A stretch of 64,000 nucleotides of DNA, from assembly GCF_007679495.1 (NCBI RefSeq), contig NZ_VEGP01000008.1, positions 1 to 64,000 of the forward strand, in the 5' to 3' direction. Below the pieces are notes generated by a model, which was not told the DNA's origin, did not search any database, and saw nothing but the letters and a program-made list of their open reading frames with translations. Source of the stretch: Paenibacillus sp. 32O-W (GTDB taxonomy: Bacteria > Bacillota > Bacilli > Paenibacillales > NBRC-103111). Positions 24,297-33,796 of this stretch are shown here, piece after piece (position 1 is the stretch's first letter; each line of letters begins with the position of its first letter). The position numbers and the translations under genes were made by a program.

Positions 24297-26354
24297 TTAT
24301 TGCCCCCCTTGTTCCGGCGGCTTGGCGGATTCGTTCGGCTGCGGTGTCGCCGCAGCGGATCGATCGCCGGCAGGGTCAGGCGTAGGAGTCGGGCTGGCCT
24401 CATTGGGCTTCATCCCTTCCTTCTGATGCAGATAGTCGTTATAAGTGACGGTTTTCGTGTCATAGTGCTCGTCGTTGCGGAACATCTTAATGACCGCATT
24501 TCGCTCCTTGGTCACGATCACCGGAACATTCAGCAACCCCGGCTTCGTTATATCGAAGGTCCGGTATTCGTAATTCTCATATTGGGCATCCGTAATAACG
24601 ATCCTGAACGTGGAGGCAGTGCCCTCCTCAACCGGCTTGAGCTCCGGCAGGGTGACGAGCATCTGTCCCGCATCCTCCGGCGGGCCTGCGCTGACATAAT
24701 AAATAATGTTGTTCGTTCCCGATTCGACCTCCTGCCCAGGCTTGTAGGGCCATTGATCGAATATTTTTCCCTTGGGCTGGAGGAAGGTATGCTGCTCGGT
24801 AATCCCTTCCTTCCCTTTCACCCTGCTCAGGTTCTTCTGGAGCAGAATGGCATCTGCCTCTTCTACTGTTTTTCCGGTTAAATCAGGCATCTTGTGCTTT
24901 TCCTTGCCCAAGCTGACTACGATCTTGACCTCTACCTTGGCCGGGTCGAATTCCTCGTCCGGCTTCGGGGACTGCTCCAGAATGGTGTCCTCCGGCTGAT
25001 CGTCATACCTGGTGGTTACATCAATCTGCGAATCGTCAATCCCCATCTCCTTCAGCGTCTTCTGCACGTCCTTCCACTTCTTGCCGACGTAATCGTCCAA
25101 GGTTTTCAGTTCAACCCCGTGGCTTACGGTAAGCGTGACTTCACTTCCTTCGACCAGCTTGATATTTTTGTGGCTCTGGTCAATGACATGGTCCTTCTCT
25201 ATCGTATCGCTATTTTCGTAAGTAATCTTTGGAGTGAGAGAGGCCTCTACTAACATTGCCTCGGCTTTTTCTACGTGCTCGCCTACTACATCCGGTACGA
25301 GAACTTCCTTGACGGCAAACTGACCCTTCACATAGTAAATCCCTGCCAGCAATCCCCCGACCACGACCAGGAAGACGATCGTCCATATCCAGGGGGCCGC
25401 CCTTCTGCGCTTCTTGCCCTCCGGCTCGGAATCCTCTTCGAAACGGTCGGAACGGATCGCCGGCACTACCTTGGTCTTCTCGTCATCGTCACCGTCATCC
25501 ATGTCGGGATCGTCCAGCTTCGGTTCGTTCCTCCGCTCCGGAAGCAGGCATGTCTCGAGATCGCTCAGCATCTCCACCGCCGATTGATAGCGCTGCTCCG
25601 GCTTTTTGCGCATCGCCTTCAGAATGATATTCTCCACGCTTTGCGGAATGAGAGGATTCACCTTGCGCGGCTCTTCCACGTTCTCCTGCAGATGCTTGAG
25701 CGCCACGCTGATCGGACTGTCCGCGAGAAACGGAAGCTTCCCCGTCAGCATCTGGTACAATACTATGCCAAGCGAATACAAATCGGACTTCGCCCCGGCA
25801 GCTATCCCCTTGGCGTGCTCAGGAGAGAAATAATGAACTGATCCGACGACGGACCCGGTCTGGGTAATACTCGACGAAGTTCCTGCCTGGGCAATTCCGA
25901 AGTCGGTTACCTTCACCCGGCCGTTCTTTCCCATCAGAATGTTATGGGGTTTAATATCTCTATGAATAATTTCATTCGCATGAGCATGGTCCAGAGCATC
26001 GCAAATCTGGGAAGCGATGTGAACGGCTTCCTCAACCTGAAGCGGAGCTTTCTGCTTAATCAGATCGTTCAGCGTCATCCCTTCCACATATTCCATAACG
26101 ATGTAGTGGACGTCCTCATCCTGCCCGACATCATAAATGCTGACGATGTTAGGATGAGACAGGGCCGCTGCCGACTGCGCTTCCCGGCCGAAGCGATGGA
26201 TGAACTCTTCATCGTGAATATACTGCTGGCGAAGAACTTTAACGGCTACATGGCGATTGAGCAGCAGATCATGGGCTTTGTAGACGAGCGCCATTCCACC
26301 CCCGCCCACTCTCTCTAGGATTTCATATCTCCCACCGAGTATCTGACCTGTCAC
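24297..26354 (-). CDS. prkC: PASTA-domain Ser/Thr kinase PrkC
   Basis: 685 residues from a GTG start whose ribosome binding site (GAGGTGAT) covers the prpC stop. The kinase domain (about 8-270) has glycine loop GGGGMALVY, catalytic lysine in HVAVKVL, HRDIKPHN and DFG. An acidic juxtamembrane stretch and basic KKRRR precede one transmembrane helix (about 330-352). Three PASTA repeats (about 360-565; VPDVVGE, LDDYVGKKW, MPDLTGK) bind muropeptides, and a further beta region plus a Thr/Pro-rich tail (SPTPTPDPAG) follow outside. It senses cell-wall fragments, for example in spore germination. Confidence 0.97.
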   Translation of the reverse strand: MTGQILGGRYEILERVGGGGMALVYKAHDLLLNRHVAVKVLRQQYIHDEEFIHRFGREAQSAAALSHPNIVSIYDVGQDEDVHYIVMEYVEGMTLNDLIKQKAPLQVEEAVHIASQICDALDHAHANEIIHRDIKPHNILMGKNGRVKVTDFGIAQAGTSSSITQTGSVVGSVHYFSPEHAKGIAAGAKSDLYSLGIVLYQMLTGKLPFLADSPISVALKHLQENVEEPRKVNPLIPQSVENIILKAMRKKPEQRYQSAVEMLSDLETCLLPERRNEPKLDDPDMDDGDDDEKTKVVPAIRSDRFEEDSEPEGKKRRRAAPWIWTIVFLVVVGGLLAGIYYVKGQFAVKEVLVPDVVGEHVEKAEAMLVEASLTPKITYENSDTIEKDHVIDQSHKNIKLVEGSEVTLTVSHGVELKTLDDYVGKKWKDVQKTLKEMGIDDSQIDVTTRYDDQPEDTILEQSPKPDEEFDPAKVEVKIVVSLGKEKHKMPDLTGKTVEEADAILLQKNLSRVKGKEGITEQHTFLQPKGKIFDQWPYKPGQEVESGTNNIIYYVSAGPPEDAGQMLVTLPELKPVEEGTASTFRIVITDAQYENYEYRTFDITKPGLLNVPVIVTKERNAVIKMFRNDEHYDTKTVTYNDYLHQKEGMKPNEASPTPTPDPAGDRSAAATPQPNESAKPPEQGGQ

Positions 26355-26361
26355 TTCTCAA

Positions 26362-27120
26362 TCACCTCGCTTCCCCCGAAGGATTGGGGTCGTTGGCCAT
26401 CAGAACCACGGTAATATTATCGTCTCCGCCGGCTTCCAGCGCCTTATGAACTAAGCGGTCAGCCTTCCCGTCCAAATCGGCATCCGATTTCAGAACGAGT
26501 TCAAGCTCCTCCTTGGGCACGGCTCCGCTCAATCCGTCCGTACAGATCAGGACAATATCTCCGTCGGACCATTCCGTCTGAATAATGTCCACATCCACCT
26601 CAAGCTCGGTCCCAAGCGCCCTCATCAAAATATTTCTGCGCGGATGCCGCTCGGCTTCCTCCTCCGTAATTTGGCCCGTTCTGATCAGGACGTTGACCAG
26701 CGAATGGTCCTCGGTCAATTGCCGGAAATGACCGCCCTGCAGCAAATACGCACGGCTGTCGCCGATATGCCCCAGAATCAGGCGCTCCCGGTCGGCCAGC
26801 GTAACGATGGCTGTCGTTCCCATACCGCTGTATTCCACCGTTCGCGATGCCGCTTCGAAAATCGTGCGATTGGCCTCAAGCACGGCTTTTTTGACCGTTT
26901 GCCCGCATTCCTCGGGGCCCGACCCCGGCTGCAGAGTACGGACGAGAGATTCCTGAATGGTCTCAATGGCCAACTGACTGGCGATATCTCCGGCTTTATG
27001 ACCGCCCATGCCGTCAGCGACAACCGCCAGCGCATAACCGTTACAATCGGCCATCACCGCGGCGCGATCTTCATTCACCATCCGAATCCGGCCGACATCG
27101 CTTCGGTTAGCTATCCTCAT
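26362..27120 (-). CDS. prpC: PP2C-type protein phosphatase PrpC
   Basis: 252 residues. The metal-binding PPM signatures are NRSDVGRIRMVNEDR, VADGMGGHKAGD, ILGHIGDSRAYLL, CTDGLSGAV and GGDDNITVVL. It dephosphorylates PrkC and its substrates. The gene lies between rlmN and prkC; GAGGTG overlapping the rlmN stop serves as its ribosome binding site, so the three are translationally linked. Confidence 0.97.
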   Translation of the reverse strand: MRIANRSDVGRIRMVNEDRAAVMADCNGYALAVVADGMGGHKAGDIASQLAIETIQESLVRTLQPGSGPEECGQTVKKAVLEANRTIFEAASRTVEYSGMGTTAIVTLADRERLILGHIGDSRAYLLQGGHFRQLTEDHSLVNVLIRTGQITEEEAERHPRRNILMRALGTELEVDVDIIQTEWSDGDIVLICTDGLSGAVPKEELELVLKSDADLDGKADRLVHKALEAGGDDNITVVLMANDPNPSGEAR

Positions 27121-27126
27121 TCTTCA

Positions 27127-28176
27127 TCACCTCTTACTGGTCTCCAAATGCTTCGCGCGTAGCTGCCCGCAAGCGGCAGCAATATCGCTTCCCTGCTCCC
27201 TGCGAATCGTTGTGTTGATCTTATGCTTCTCCAGAATGCGCTGGAAAGCAAAGATGTCTTCCCGCGGCGTGCGGACAAATTTACGCTCCACGACATGGTT
27301 AACGGGAATGAGATTGACATGACAAAGCGGGATTTCCTGCAGAACCTGGGCCAATTCCTCCGCATGCTCCGGCTGGTCGTTGACACCGCCCATCAGAGCA
27401 TATTCGAAAGTCAGCCTCCTGCCCGTTTTGTTCACATAATATTTGCAGGCCTCGATCAAATCTGCGAAAGGATACCGCCGATTGACGGGCATTAGCTTGG
27501 ACCGCAGCGCATCATTCGGAGCGTGGATAGAGATTGCGAGACAGATTTGTGTCTCCTCATCGGCAAATCTGTAAATATGGGGGACAATGCCGCTGGTCGA
27601 TACCGTAATATGTCGCTGTCCGATGTTCAAGCCTTTATTATGGGTCATGATGCGAAGGAAGGTCATCATCGCATCATAATTTTCGAACGGTTCCCCGATT
27701 CCCATAATGACGATGCTGCTCACTCTTTCTCCGACTGCATCCAGAAGCTGCTGAGCCTTGACGATTTGCGCCACGATCTCGCCCGGGGCGAGATTCCGCT
27801 TCAGTCCGCCCAGGGTGGAAGCACAGAAGGTACATCCGATCCGGCAGCCTACCTGCGTGGTCACACATACACTGTTGCCGTAACTATGCTTCATAATAAC
27901 CGTCTCGATAGCATGCTTATCCCCAAGTTCGAACAGAAACTTGACCGTGCCATCTTTGGATTTCTGCTGGGCAATCTCCTTCAAGGTGACAAACTGGAAT
28001 TCCTCTTCCAGCTTCTCCCGAAGGGCTTTGGGAAGATTGGTCATAGCCTCGAAGGACTCTACCCTCTTGACATACAGCCAGTCAAAAATTTGACCCGCAC
28101 GAAAGGAAGGAAGCCCGTTCTCTTTCATCCACTGCTGCCAGCCTTCCCATGTTAAATCATATACAAATGGTTTCAT
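27127..28176 (-). CDS. rlmN: 23S rRNA A2503/tRNA A37 C2-methyltransferase RlmN
   Basis: 349 residues. A radical-SAM dual-specificity methyltransferase. The 4Fe-4S motif CxxxCxxC is [10 protein letters not shown] (after VTTQVG), with the family contexts [21 protein letters not shown] and [11 protein letters not shown]. The C-terminal catalytic cysteine is in [15 protein letters not shown]. It is separated from rsmB by 224 bases, unlike the tighter spacing within the rest of the unit, and probably starts a new transcript. Confidence 0.96.
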   Translation of the reverse strand: MKPFVYDLTWEGWQQWMKENGLPSFRAGQIFDWLYVKRVESFEAMTNLPKALREKLEEEFQFVTLKEIAQQKSKDGTVKFLFELGDKHAIETVIMKHSYGNSVCVTTQVGCRIGCTFCASTLGGLKRNLAPGEIVAQIVKAQQLLDAVGERVSSIVIMGIGEPFENYDAMMTFLRIMTHNKGLNIGQRHITVSTSGIVPHIYRFADEETQICLAISIHAPNDALRSKLMPVNRRYPFADLIEACKYYVNKTGRRLTFEYALMGGVNDQPEHAEELAQVLQEIPLCHVNLIPVNHVVERKFVRTPREDIFAFQRILEKHKINTTIRREQGSDIAAACGQLRAKHLETSKR

Positions 28177-28362
28177 TATAGGATCACAACCTGTTTTTTC
28201 AAATATTGTTGCTAATCCCGTCTATTTTATCATAAAAGTTGGGATGGAAACACTTTTGCTGTCTGATCTGTTCTTACAGCGATAAGGACCACCTTATCAA
28301 AGTCGGAACTGCGTCCGTCGGAATGCAATGGGGATGACACGGCGCAAGACATAGAGATAGAA

Positions 28363-28390
28363 CAAGTGCACCTTTATTCAGGTACACTTG
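28363..28390 (-). terminator. Hairpin after rsmB
   Basis: CAAGTGCACC and GGTACACTTG form a 10-bp stem with one mismatch, 11 bases past the rsmB stop. The T-tract is weak, so it may attenuate more than terminate. Confidence 0.45.
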
Positions 28391-28400
28391 TATGAAGTGG

Positions 28401-29777
28401 TCAGGCCTTTTTTTGCAGTCGGGCAATAAAAAAACCGTCGCTGTTATAATCTTGGGGAAGCAATTGCAGCATGCCTTCCCGCCACCTGCTTTCCGGCAGG
28501 TGCAACGGCTCTTGGGAAGGCGTCCATGCCGCCACAGAAAATTTCGGATGACGCTCCAGGAAGGAACGGATCTGCCCTTCATTTTCATTATATTCGATCG
28601 TGCAGGTGCTGTAGACAAGAATTCCGCCCGGCTTCAAGAGCGGATGCACCGCCTCCAGCAGCTCCTTCTGAACCCGCGCTACAGCATCGGTCTCGGACTC
28701 GCTTTTGGCCCATTTCAGATCCGGCTTGCGGCGGATCACTCCCAGTCCCGAGCAGGGAGCGTCCAGCAGAATGCGGTCGAATGTGCCGGGCGGGAAACGT
28801 TCGCTCAGCTTTCTCGCATCCGTAACGACGGTATGAATGCAGGTAAGCTGCAGCCGCTCAGCCTGCTCACGAATCAGCTTTTCTTTATGCTCATGAACAT
28901 CGCAGGCGATCACTTCCCCATCGTCGTTCATTCTTTCCGCCAGATGGGTCGTTTTGCCGCCGGGGGCTGCGCAGCAATCCAGCACCTTCATGCCCGGCGA
29001 AGGCGCCACCGCATCCGCCACGAGCATGGAGCTCTCGTCCTGGATGGTCAATTGGCCGCTTCTATACCATTCGGTATCGGCCATATTTCCGGCTTGCTCT
29101 ACTACAATGCCGTCGCTGGCCAGCCGCGATGGCTCAGCCTTCACCCCGGCCTCCCTCAACCGCTCCACCATTTGGTCCCGGCTGCTGCGCAGGCTCTGGA
29201 CGCGAACGCTGGAGCTGGGAGCGGAATTGTTGGCTTCACATATCCTCTCGGCGGTTTCTTCGCCATACTGCTTCACCCAGCGCGCCACCATCCATTCGGG
29301 ATGGGAGGTCGTAAGCGCAATCCGCCGAACCGGGTCCTCCAGCTCAGGGAGAACAAGCCGGTCCGCCTGGCGCAGAACATTCCTCAATACGCCGTTAACC
29401 ATCCCGGAAATGCCTCTGTGGCCTTTTTTCTTGGCTAGGTTGACCGCCTCGTTAACGACAGCATGCGATGGGACACGGTCCAGATAATACAGCTGATAGA
29501 AGCTGACTCTCAACAAATTCCGCACCCACGGCTCCAGCTTGTCCAGCCCTTTGCTGACAAATTGCCCGAGGAAGTAATCAATCGTAGACCGGTGCTGGAT
29601 AGTCCCGTAGACGAGCTCTGTCGCAAAGGAAGCCTCCAGGCGGTCCGGCTTATGTTTGCGCAGCATCTGGTTGAGCAGCAGATTGCTGTAGGCCCTTTCC
29701 CGGTCTACGCGTGTAAGGATATCCAGAGCGAGCTCACGGGCGGTTGGCTTTGCATGGGCAGGATGGGTTGGTTTCAC
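28401..29777 (-). CDS. rsmB: 16S rRNA C967 methyltransferase RsmB
   Basis: 458 residues from a GTG with AAAGGAGG upstream. An N-terminal NusB-like RNA-binding domain (about 1-150) is followed by a Rossmann methyltransferase domain. SAM motif I is VLDCCAAPGGKTTHLA; the two catalytic cysteines are in LLDAPCSGLG (PC motif) and LVYSTCTIEYNENEG (TC motif). It follows fmt in the def-fmt-rsmB order. Confidence 0.96.
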   Translation of the reverse strand: MKPTHPAHAKPTARELALDILTRVDRERAYSNLLLNQMLRKHKPDRLEASFATELVYGTIQHRSTIDYFLGQFVSKGLDKLEPWVRNLLRVSFYQLYYLDRVPSHAVVNEAVNLAKKKGHRGISGMVNGVLRNVLRQADRLVLPELEDPVRRIALTTSHPEWMVARWVKQYGEETAERICEANNSAPSSSVRVQSLRSSRDQMVERLREAGVKAEPSRLASDGIVVEQAGNMADTEWYRSGQLTIQDESSMLVADAVAPSPGMKVLDCCAAPGGKTTHLAERMNDDGEVIACDVHEHKEKLIREQAERLQLTCIHTVVTDARKLSERFPPGTFDRILLDAPCSGLGVIRRKPDLKWAKSESETDAVARVQKELLEAVHPLLKPGGILVYSTCTIEYNENEGQIRSFLERHPKFSVAAWTPSQEPLHLPESRWREGMLQLLPQDYNSDGFFIARLQKKA

Positions 29778-29798
29778 CCGCGACGCCTCCTTTTATTA

Positions 29799-30746
29799 TC
29801 ATTCGCCCAGAACGGTGCCGGGTAGCAGTTGTGTTCCCCTTAACACCTGAGCGACTTCCATCGCCTTCTTGCCTGCGGGCTGAATGACCGTCAGCCACAG
29901 GCTTCCCTGGCCGGTAGCCACCTCAATCCCTTCCGGAAGAGCCTGAAGTATAGTCCCGGGTGCGGCCGCCGATTGCTTCTCCTGCACATCAGAGGCAGGC
30001 TTGCGGCTGGCCCAGATCTTGAGCACCTCTCCGTTCCAGGTTGTGAACGCTCCGGGCATCGGATTCAGGCCGCGAATTTGATTGTACAATTCCGCAGCGG
30101 GACGGCTCCAATCGATCCGCTCATCCTCTCTGCGGATATTCGGGGCCAGAGTCGCCTGTCCATGATCCTGGGGCACAGCCTGAATGCGCCCGGCCAGCAA
30201 ATCGGGAAGCGTGCGCTTCAGCAGATCGGCTCCGGCCAGACTAAGCTTATCGAATAACGTACCGGCGGTGTCCTCATCTTCTATCGGAACCTCCACCCGG
30301 CTGATCATATCCCCGGTATCCAGGCCCTCCGCCATATACATAATGGTGACCCCCGTTACCTTCTCTCCCCGCAGAATCGCATGCTGAATCGGCGCTCCCC
30401 CGCGATACTTGGGCAGCAAGGAGGCATGCACATTAATACAACCATGCCGCGGGAGCTCCAGCAGCGATTTGGGCACAATCTGTCCATAGGCCGCCGTTAC
30501 AATCAGGTCCGGCTCGAGATCACGAATCTGCCCGACCGCCTCTGCCGCGCGGATTCGCTCCGGCTGCAGCACGGGAAGCCCATGGGCCAGGGCAACTTCC
30601 TTAACCGGAGGAGCGGTCAGCACCCGTTTGCGGCCCTTCGGCCGGTCCGGCTGGGTGACCACCGCCTTGACCGGATAATTATTTTCCAGCAGCATCTTTA
30701 AAGAAGGGACGGCGAAATCCGGCGTCCCCATAAATACGATATTCAA
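29799..30746 (-). CDS. fmt: Methionyl-tRNA formyltransferase
   Basis: 315 residues from a TTG at 30746 (NIVFMGTPDFA) with GAGG five bases upstream. It formylates initiator Met-tRNA using 10-formyl-THF. Catalytic elements: CINVHASLLPKYRGGAPIQ (Asn/His) and TGVTIMYMAEGLDTGDM (Asp), then the C-terminal OB-like tRNA-binding domain. Its start lies eight bases from the def stop; the product's formyl group is later removed by that neighbour. Confidence 0.96.
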   Translation of the reverse strand: MNIVFMGTPDFAVPSLKMLLENNYPVKAVVTQPDRPKGRKRVLTAPPVKEVALAHGLPVLQPERIRAAEAVGQIRDLEPDLIVTAAYGQIVPKSLLELPRHGCINVHASLLPKYRGGAPIQHAILRGEKVTGVTIMYMAEGLDTGDMISRVEVPIEDEDTAGTLFDKLSLAGADLLKRTLPDLLAGRIQAVPQDHGQATLAPNIRREDERIDWSRPAAELYNQIRGLNPMPGAFTTWNGEVLKIWASRKPASDVQEKQSAAAPGTILQALPEGIEVATGQGSLWLTVIQPAGKKAMEVAQVLRGTQLLPGTVLGE

Positions 30747-30753
30747 GTCAGCC

Positions 30754-31230
30754 TCAATCCCCCTCTTCCGATTCGCTGCGGTACGTCTTTTCAGCCAGAT
30801 CGGTGAACAGGACCCCATTCAAATGATCGACCTCATGCTGGATGCAGCGGGCCAGCAAATCGGTTCCTTCCAGCTCGAATTCCTCTCCGTTCCGATTGAG
30901 CCCCTTCACCTTTACTCTCTGGGCGCGGCGAACATCGCCGGTCAGCCCCGGAATACTCAAGCACCCTTCCGGTCCGAACTGCTCTCCTTCTCTCTCAATA
31001 ATTTCCGGATTGATCAGCTCGATCAAGCCGTTCTCATCCCCGACATCCATGACGATGACTCTCTTCAATATTCCGACCTGGGGAGCAGCCAGACCGACCC
31101 CTTGGGCGTCATACATCGTCTCGGCCATATCGTCCAGCAATTTGTGTATGTTCGGGGTTATTTTGGGAACCGGCTTAGCTTTTTCCCTCAGTACCGGATC
31201 CGGATCTTTAACTATGATGCGCAATGCCAT
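30754..31230 (-). CDS. def: Peptide deformylase
   Basis: 158 residues. The three metal-site motifs are present: [18 protein letters not shown] (metal-binding Cys) and QHEVDH (HExxH). It removes the N-formyl group from nascent proteins. Encoded directly upstream of fmt. Confidence 0.97.
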   Translation of the reverse strand: MALRIIVKDPDPVLREKAKPVPKITPNIHKLLDDMAETMYDAQGVGLAAPQVGILKRVIVMDVGDENGLIELINPEIIEREGEQFGPEGCLSIPGLTGDVRRAQRVKVKGLNRNGEEFELEGTDLLARCIQHEVDHLNGVLFTDLAEKTYRSESEEGD

Positions 31231-31282
31231 AGGAGCACCATCCTTTATTCAAGTTCAAACATCGTATTCGCCCATCCGCCCG

Positions 31283-33796
31283 CTACATTAGTAAATACGG
31301 GTCGACATCCACGCTGATTTGCAGCCGTTCCTGCCTGACCAGATCGTCGAAGGAGGAGACCGCTTCGCGGACGCGTTCGGAAACAGACGTATCTTTCCGA
31401 TATTTTATCAGACATTGAAACCGATATCTATCTTTGATGCGGGAAATGGGAGAGGCTACCGGCCCCAATACTTCCATATCCGACAGGACTCCGGTACGGG
31501 CCGCTTCCGCAGAGGCCATCTCCTTCACCCGGGCGGCGAACGTTTCCGCCGTTCTGACGAGCAGAGGAATCTGCTCATGCGACAATGTCACCAGGATCAT
31601 CCGGCAGTACGGAGGATAATCCCTCAGCTTTCTCATCTCCAGCTCGGTGTGCACGAAGGAATGAAAGTCATGCCGACTGGCACATTGAACGCTGTAGTGC
31701 TCGGGAGTGTATGTCTGCACGAACACCTCTCCGGGCAGATGATGCCGGCCTGCCCTGCCCGCCACTTGAGTCATCAGCTGGAAGGTTCTTTCCGCCGCAC
31801 GGAAATCCGGCAGATTGAGCATCGTATCCGCCGCAATCACTCCTACCAATGTCACGTTGGGGAAGTCAAGGCCTTTGGCTACCATCTGCGTGCCCAGTAG
31901 GACATCCGCCTGCTGGTTGGCAAATTGGGTCAGCCATTTCTCATGGGCTCCCTTCTCGCTGGTCGTATCAATATCCATCCGGATGACGCGGATTCCAGGG
32001 AACAGCTTGGCGAGCTCTTCCTCCACCCGCTGGGTTCCGGTCCCGAAGTAACGGATATGCTCGCTTGCGCAATTAGGGCAAACTTGGGCCTGCCTCTCGG
32101 CATAGCCGCAGTAATGGCAGCGAACCGCCTGCGAGCTTTGGTGATAGGTCAATGAAATATCGCAATGAGGGCAGCTTAGCGTATATCCGCAAGTGCGGCA
32201 CATGACGAAAGTGGAATAACCTCTGCGGTTAAGCAGCAGAACCGTCTGTTCCTTGCGCTGCAGCCGCTGTTCGATAGCGTTGTATAACGGCCGGCTGAAC
32301 ATGGAACGATTGCCGTCCTTGAGTTCGCTTCTCATATCTACAATATGCACCGGAGGCAGGGGGCGTCCTTCCACCCGGTCCTTCATGACCAGCAGACGAT
32401 ACTTGCGGCTGGCCGCCAGGGCTTCCTCATCCGCATCCGGATGATCCGGCTTCTCTTCCGCCGCTCTCGCATAGCTCTCGAGCGAAGGGGTGGCGGAACC
32501 CAGCACCACCGCCGCACCGAAATAACGGGCCCTACGAATGGCCACTTCCCGTGCATGATACTTGGGACTGTCTTCCTGCTTATAGCTCGATTCGTGCTCC
32601 TCATCGAGAATGATCAAGCCAAGTCTGGTGAAAGGGGCAAAAACCGCAGAGCGCGCACCGATGGCCACCTTCACTTGACCAAGCGTAATTTTGCGCCACT
32701 CATCATATCTTTCTCCTTGTGACAGACGGCTGTGCAGAACGGCCACCTGATCGCCAAACCTTCCCTTGAACCTCTCCACCATCTGGGGAGTCAGAGAAAT
32801 CTCCGGAACGAGCACGATGGCTTCCCTGCCGAGGTCAAGGCACTGCTGAATGGACTGCAAATAGACTTCCGTCTTGCCGCTTCCGGTAACCCCATGCAGC
32901 AGAAATACCCGGTGAACAGAGTTCGTCAGGGAACGCGAGATCGAGCCGAACACCTTCTCCTGTTCCGGTGTGAGAGGCAGCGGGGCCGTCCGCCGGAAGT
33001 CCCTGTCCGCATAGGGGTCGCGGAATACTTCCACCTCCCGGATCGAGATCCAGCCTTTATCCGCCAATCCTTTGACCGTGCCGGCCCCGACCCCGAGCTT
33101 CTTGGTCAATTCCGCGAGCGGCACCGGATGCGGGTTGCTTCGCAGATAGTCGAGCACATCCTTCTGCCGGGCCGCCCTGGCCGGAAGCTCTCCCGCATAC
33201 TGCTCCAGCAGCTCCGGCGGTTCGGGAGGATATACTGTAAGCAGCTTCTTCCGGCCGACCCGGTCGCGAATCGAATTCGTCTCGCTGAACCGGCCTTTGC
33301 GTATCTGCTCCTTGATCCATTCTCCCTCTCCCGGATAGCGTTGGATGAGGTCATCCAGCGGCACACTGCCCTTCGCTTCCAAATACCGGATCAACTCGAG
33401 CTGCCGTGGAACAAGAAAAGCCAGCTCCGACTCCTCATACGGTTCCAGCCGTACCAGCCGCTCGTATTTCGCTTTCAGTGCACCCGGAATCATCGCTTGC
33501 AGCGCGGTAATTTCATGGCATAGATAGGTGCGGCTGATCCAGCGCCCCAGCTCCACCAGCTCCGGAGTCAGCGGAGGGTGGGCATCCAGAACACCCGCAA
33601 TATCCTTCAGTTTGCCGGCGGCCACGTCGGGCCGTTTCGTCAAGTCGACGACAAAGCCCTGAACCGTGCGATTGCCGAATGGAACACCTACCCTGCTGCC
33701 TACTTCCACCCACGGAATCAGCGCAGGGGGAACGAAATAGTCATAAGGGCGGTTCGTCTGCCGGGAGGGCACATCGACAATAACCTTGGCATACAT
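31283..33796 (-). CDS. priA: Primosomal protein N' (replication restart helicase PriA)
   Basis: 837 residues. An N-terminal 3'-end-binding domain (AKVIVDVPSRQTNRPYDYF) and winged-helix region precede the helicase core: Walker A HGVTGSGKTEVYL, DEEH (ILDEEHESSYK), and motif VI QVAGRAGR. Between helicase lobes eight cysteines bind two zincs (CRTCGYTLSCPHC...CHYCGY...CPNC). The ATG follows the coaBC stop without a gap (TAAATG). Confidence 0.97.
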   Translation of the reverse strand: MYAKVIVDVPSRQTNRPYDYFVPPALIPWVEVGSRVGVPFGNRTVQGFVVDLTKRPDVAAGKLKDIAGVLDAHPPLTPELVELGRWISRTYLCHEITALQAMIPGALKAKYERLVRLEPYEESELAFLVPRQLELIRYLEAKGSVPLDDLIQRYPGEGEWIKEQIRKGRFSETNSIRDRVGRKKLLTVYPPEPPELLEQYAGELPARAARQKDVLDYLRSNPHPVPLAELTKKLGVGAGTVKGLADKGWISIREVEVFRDPYADRDFRRTAPLPLTPEQEKVFGSISRSLTNSVHRVFLLHGVTGSGKTEVYLQSIQQCLDLGREAIVLVPEISLTPQMVERFKGRFGDQVAVLHSRLSQGERYDEWRKITLGQVKVAIGARSAVFAPFTRLGLIILDEEHESSYKQEDSPKYHAREVAIRRARYFGAAVVLGSATPSLESYARAAEEKPDHPDADEEALAASRKYRLLVMKDRVEGRPLPPVHIVDMRSELKDGNRSMFSRPLYNAIEQRLQRKEQTVLLLNRRGYSTFVMCRTCGYTLSCPHCDISLTYHQSSQAVRCHYCGYAERQAQVCPNCASEHIRYFGTGTQRVEEELAKLFPGIRVIRMDIDTTSEKGAHEKWLTQFANQQADVLLGTQMVAKGLDFPNVTLVGVIAADTMLNLPDFRAAERTFQLMTQVAGRAGRHHLPGEVFVQTYTPEHYSVQCASRHDFHSFVHTELEMRKLRDYPPYCRMILVTLSHEQIPLLVRTAETFAARVKEMASAEAARTGVLSDMEVLGPVASPISRIKDRYRFQCLIKYRKDTSVSERVREAVSSFDDLVRQERLQISVDVDPYLLM

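Noticed and set aside
28392-29438. 348-codon plus-strand frame opposite rsmB
   Set aside because: Antisense shadow of a gene with both catalytic cysteine motifs.
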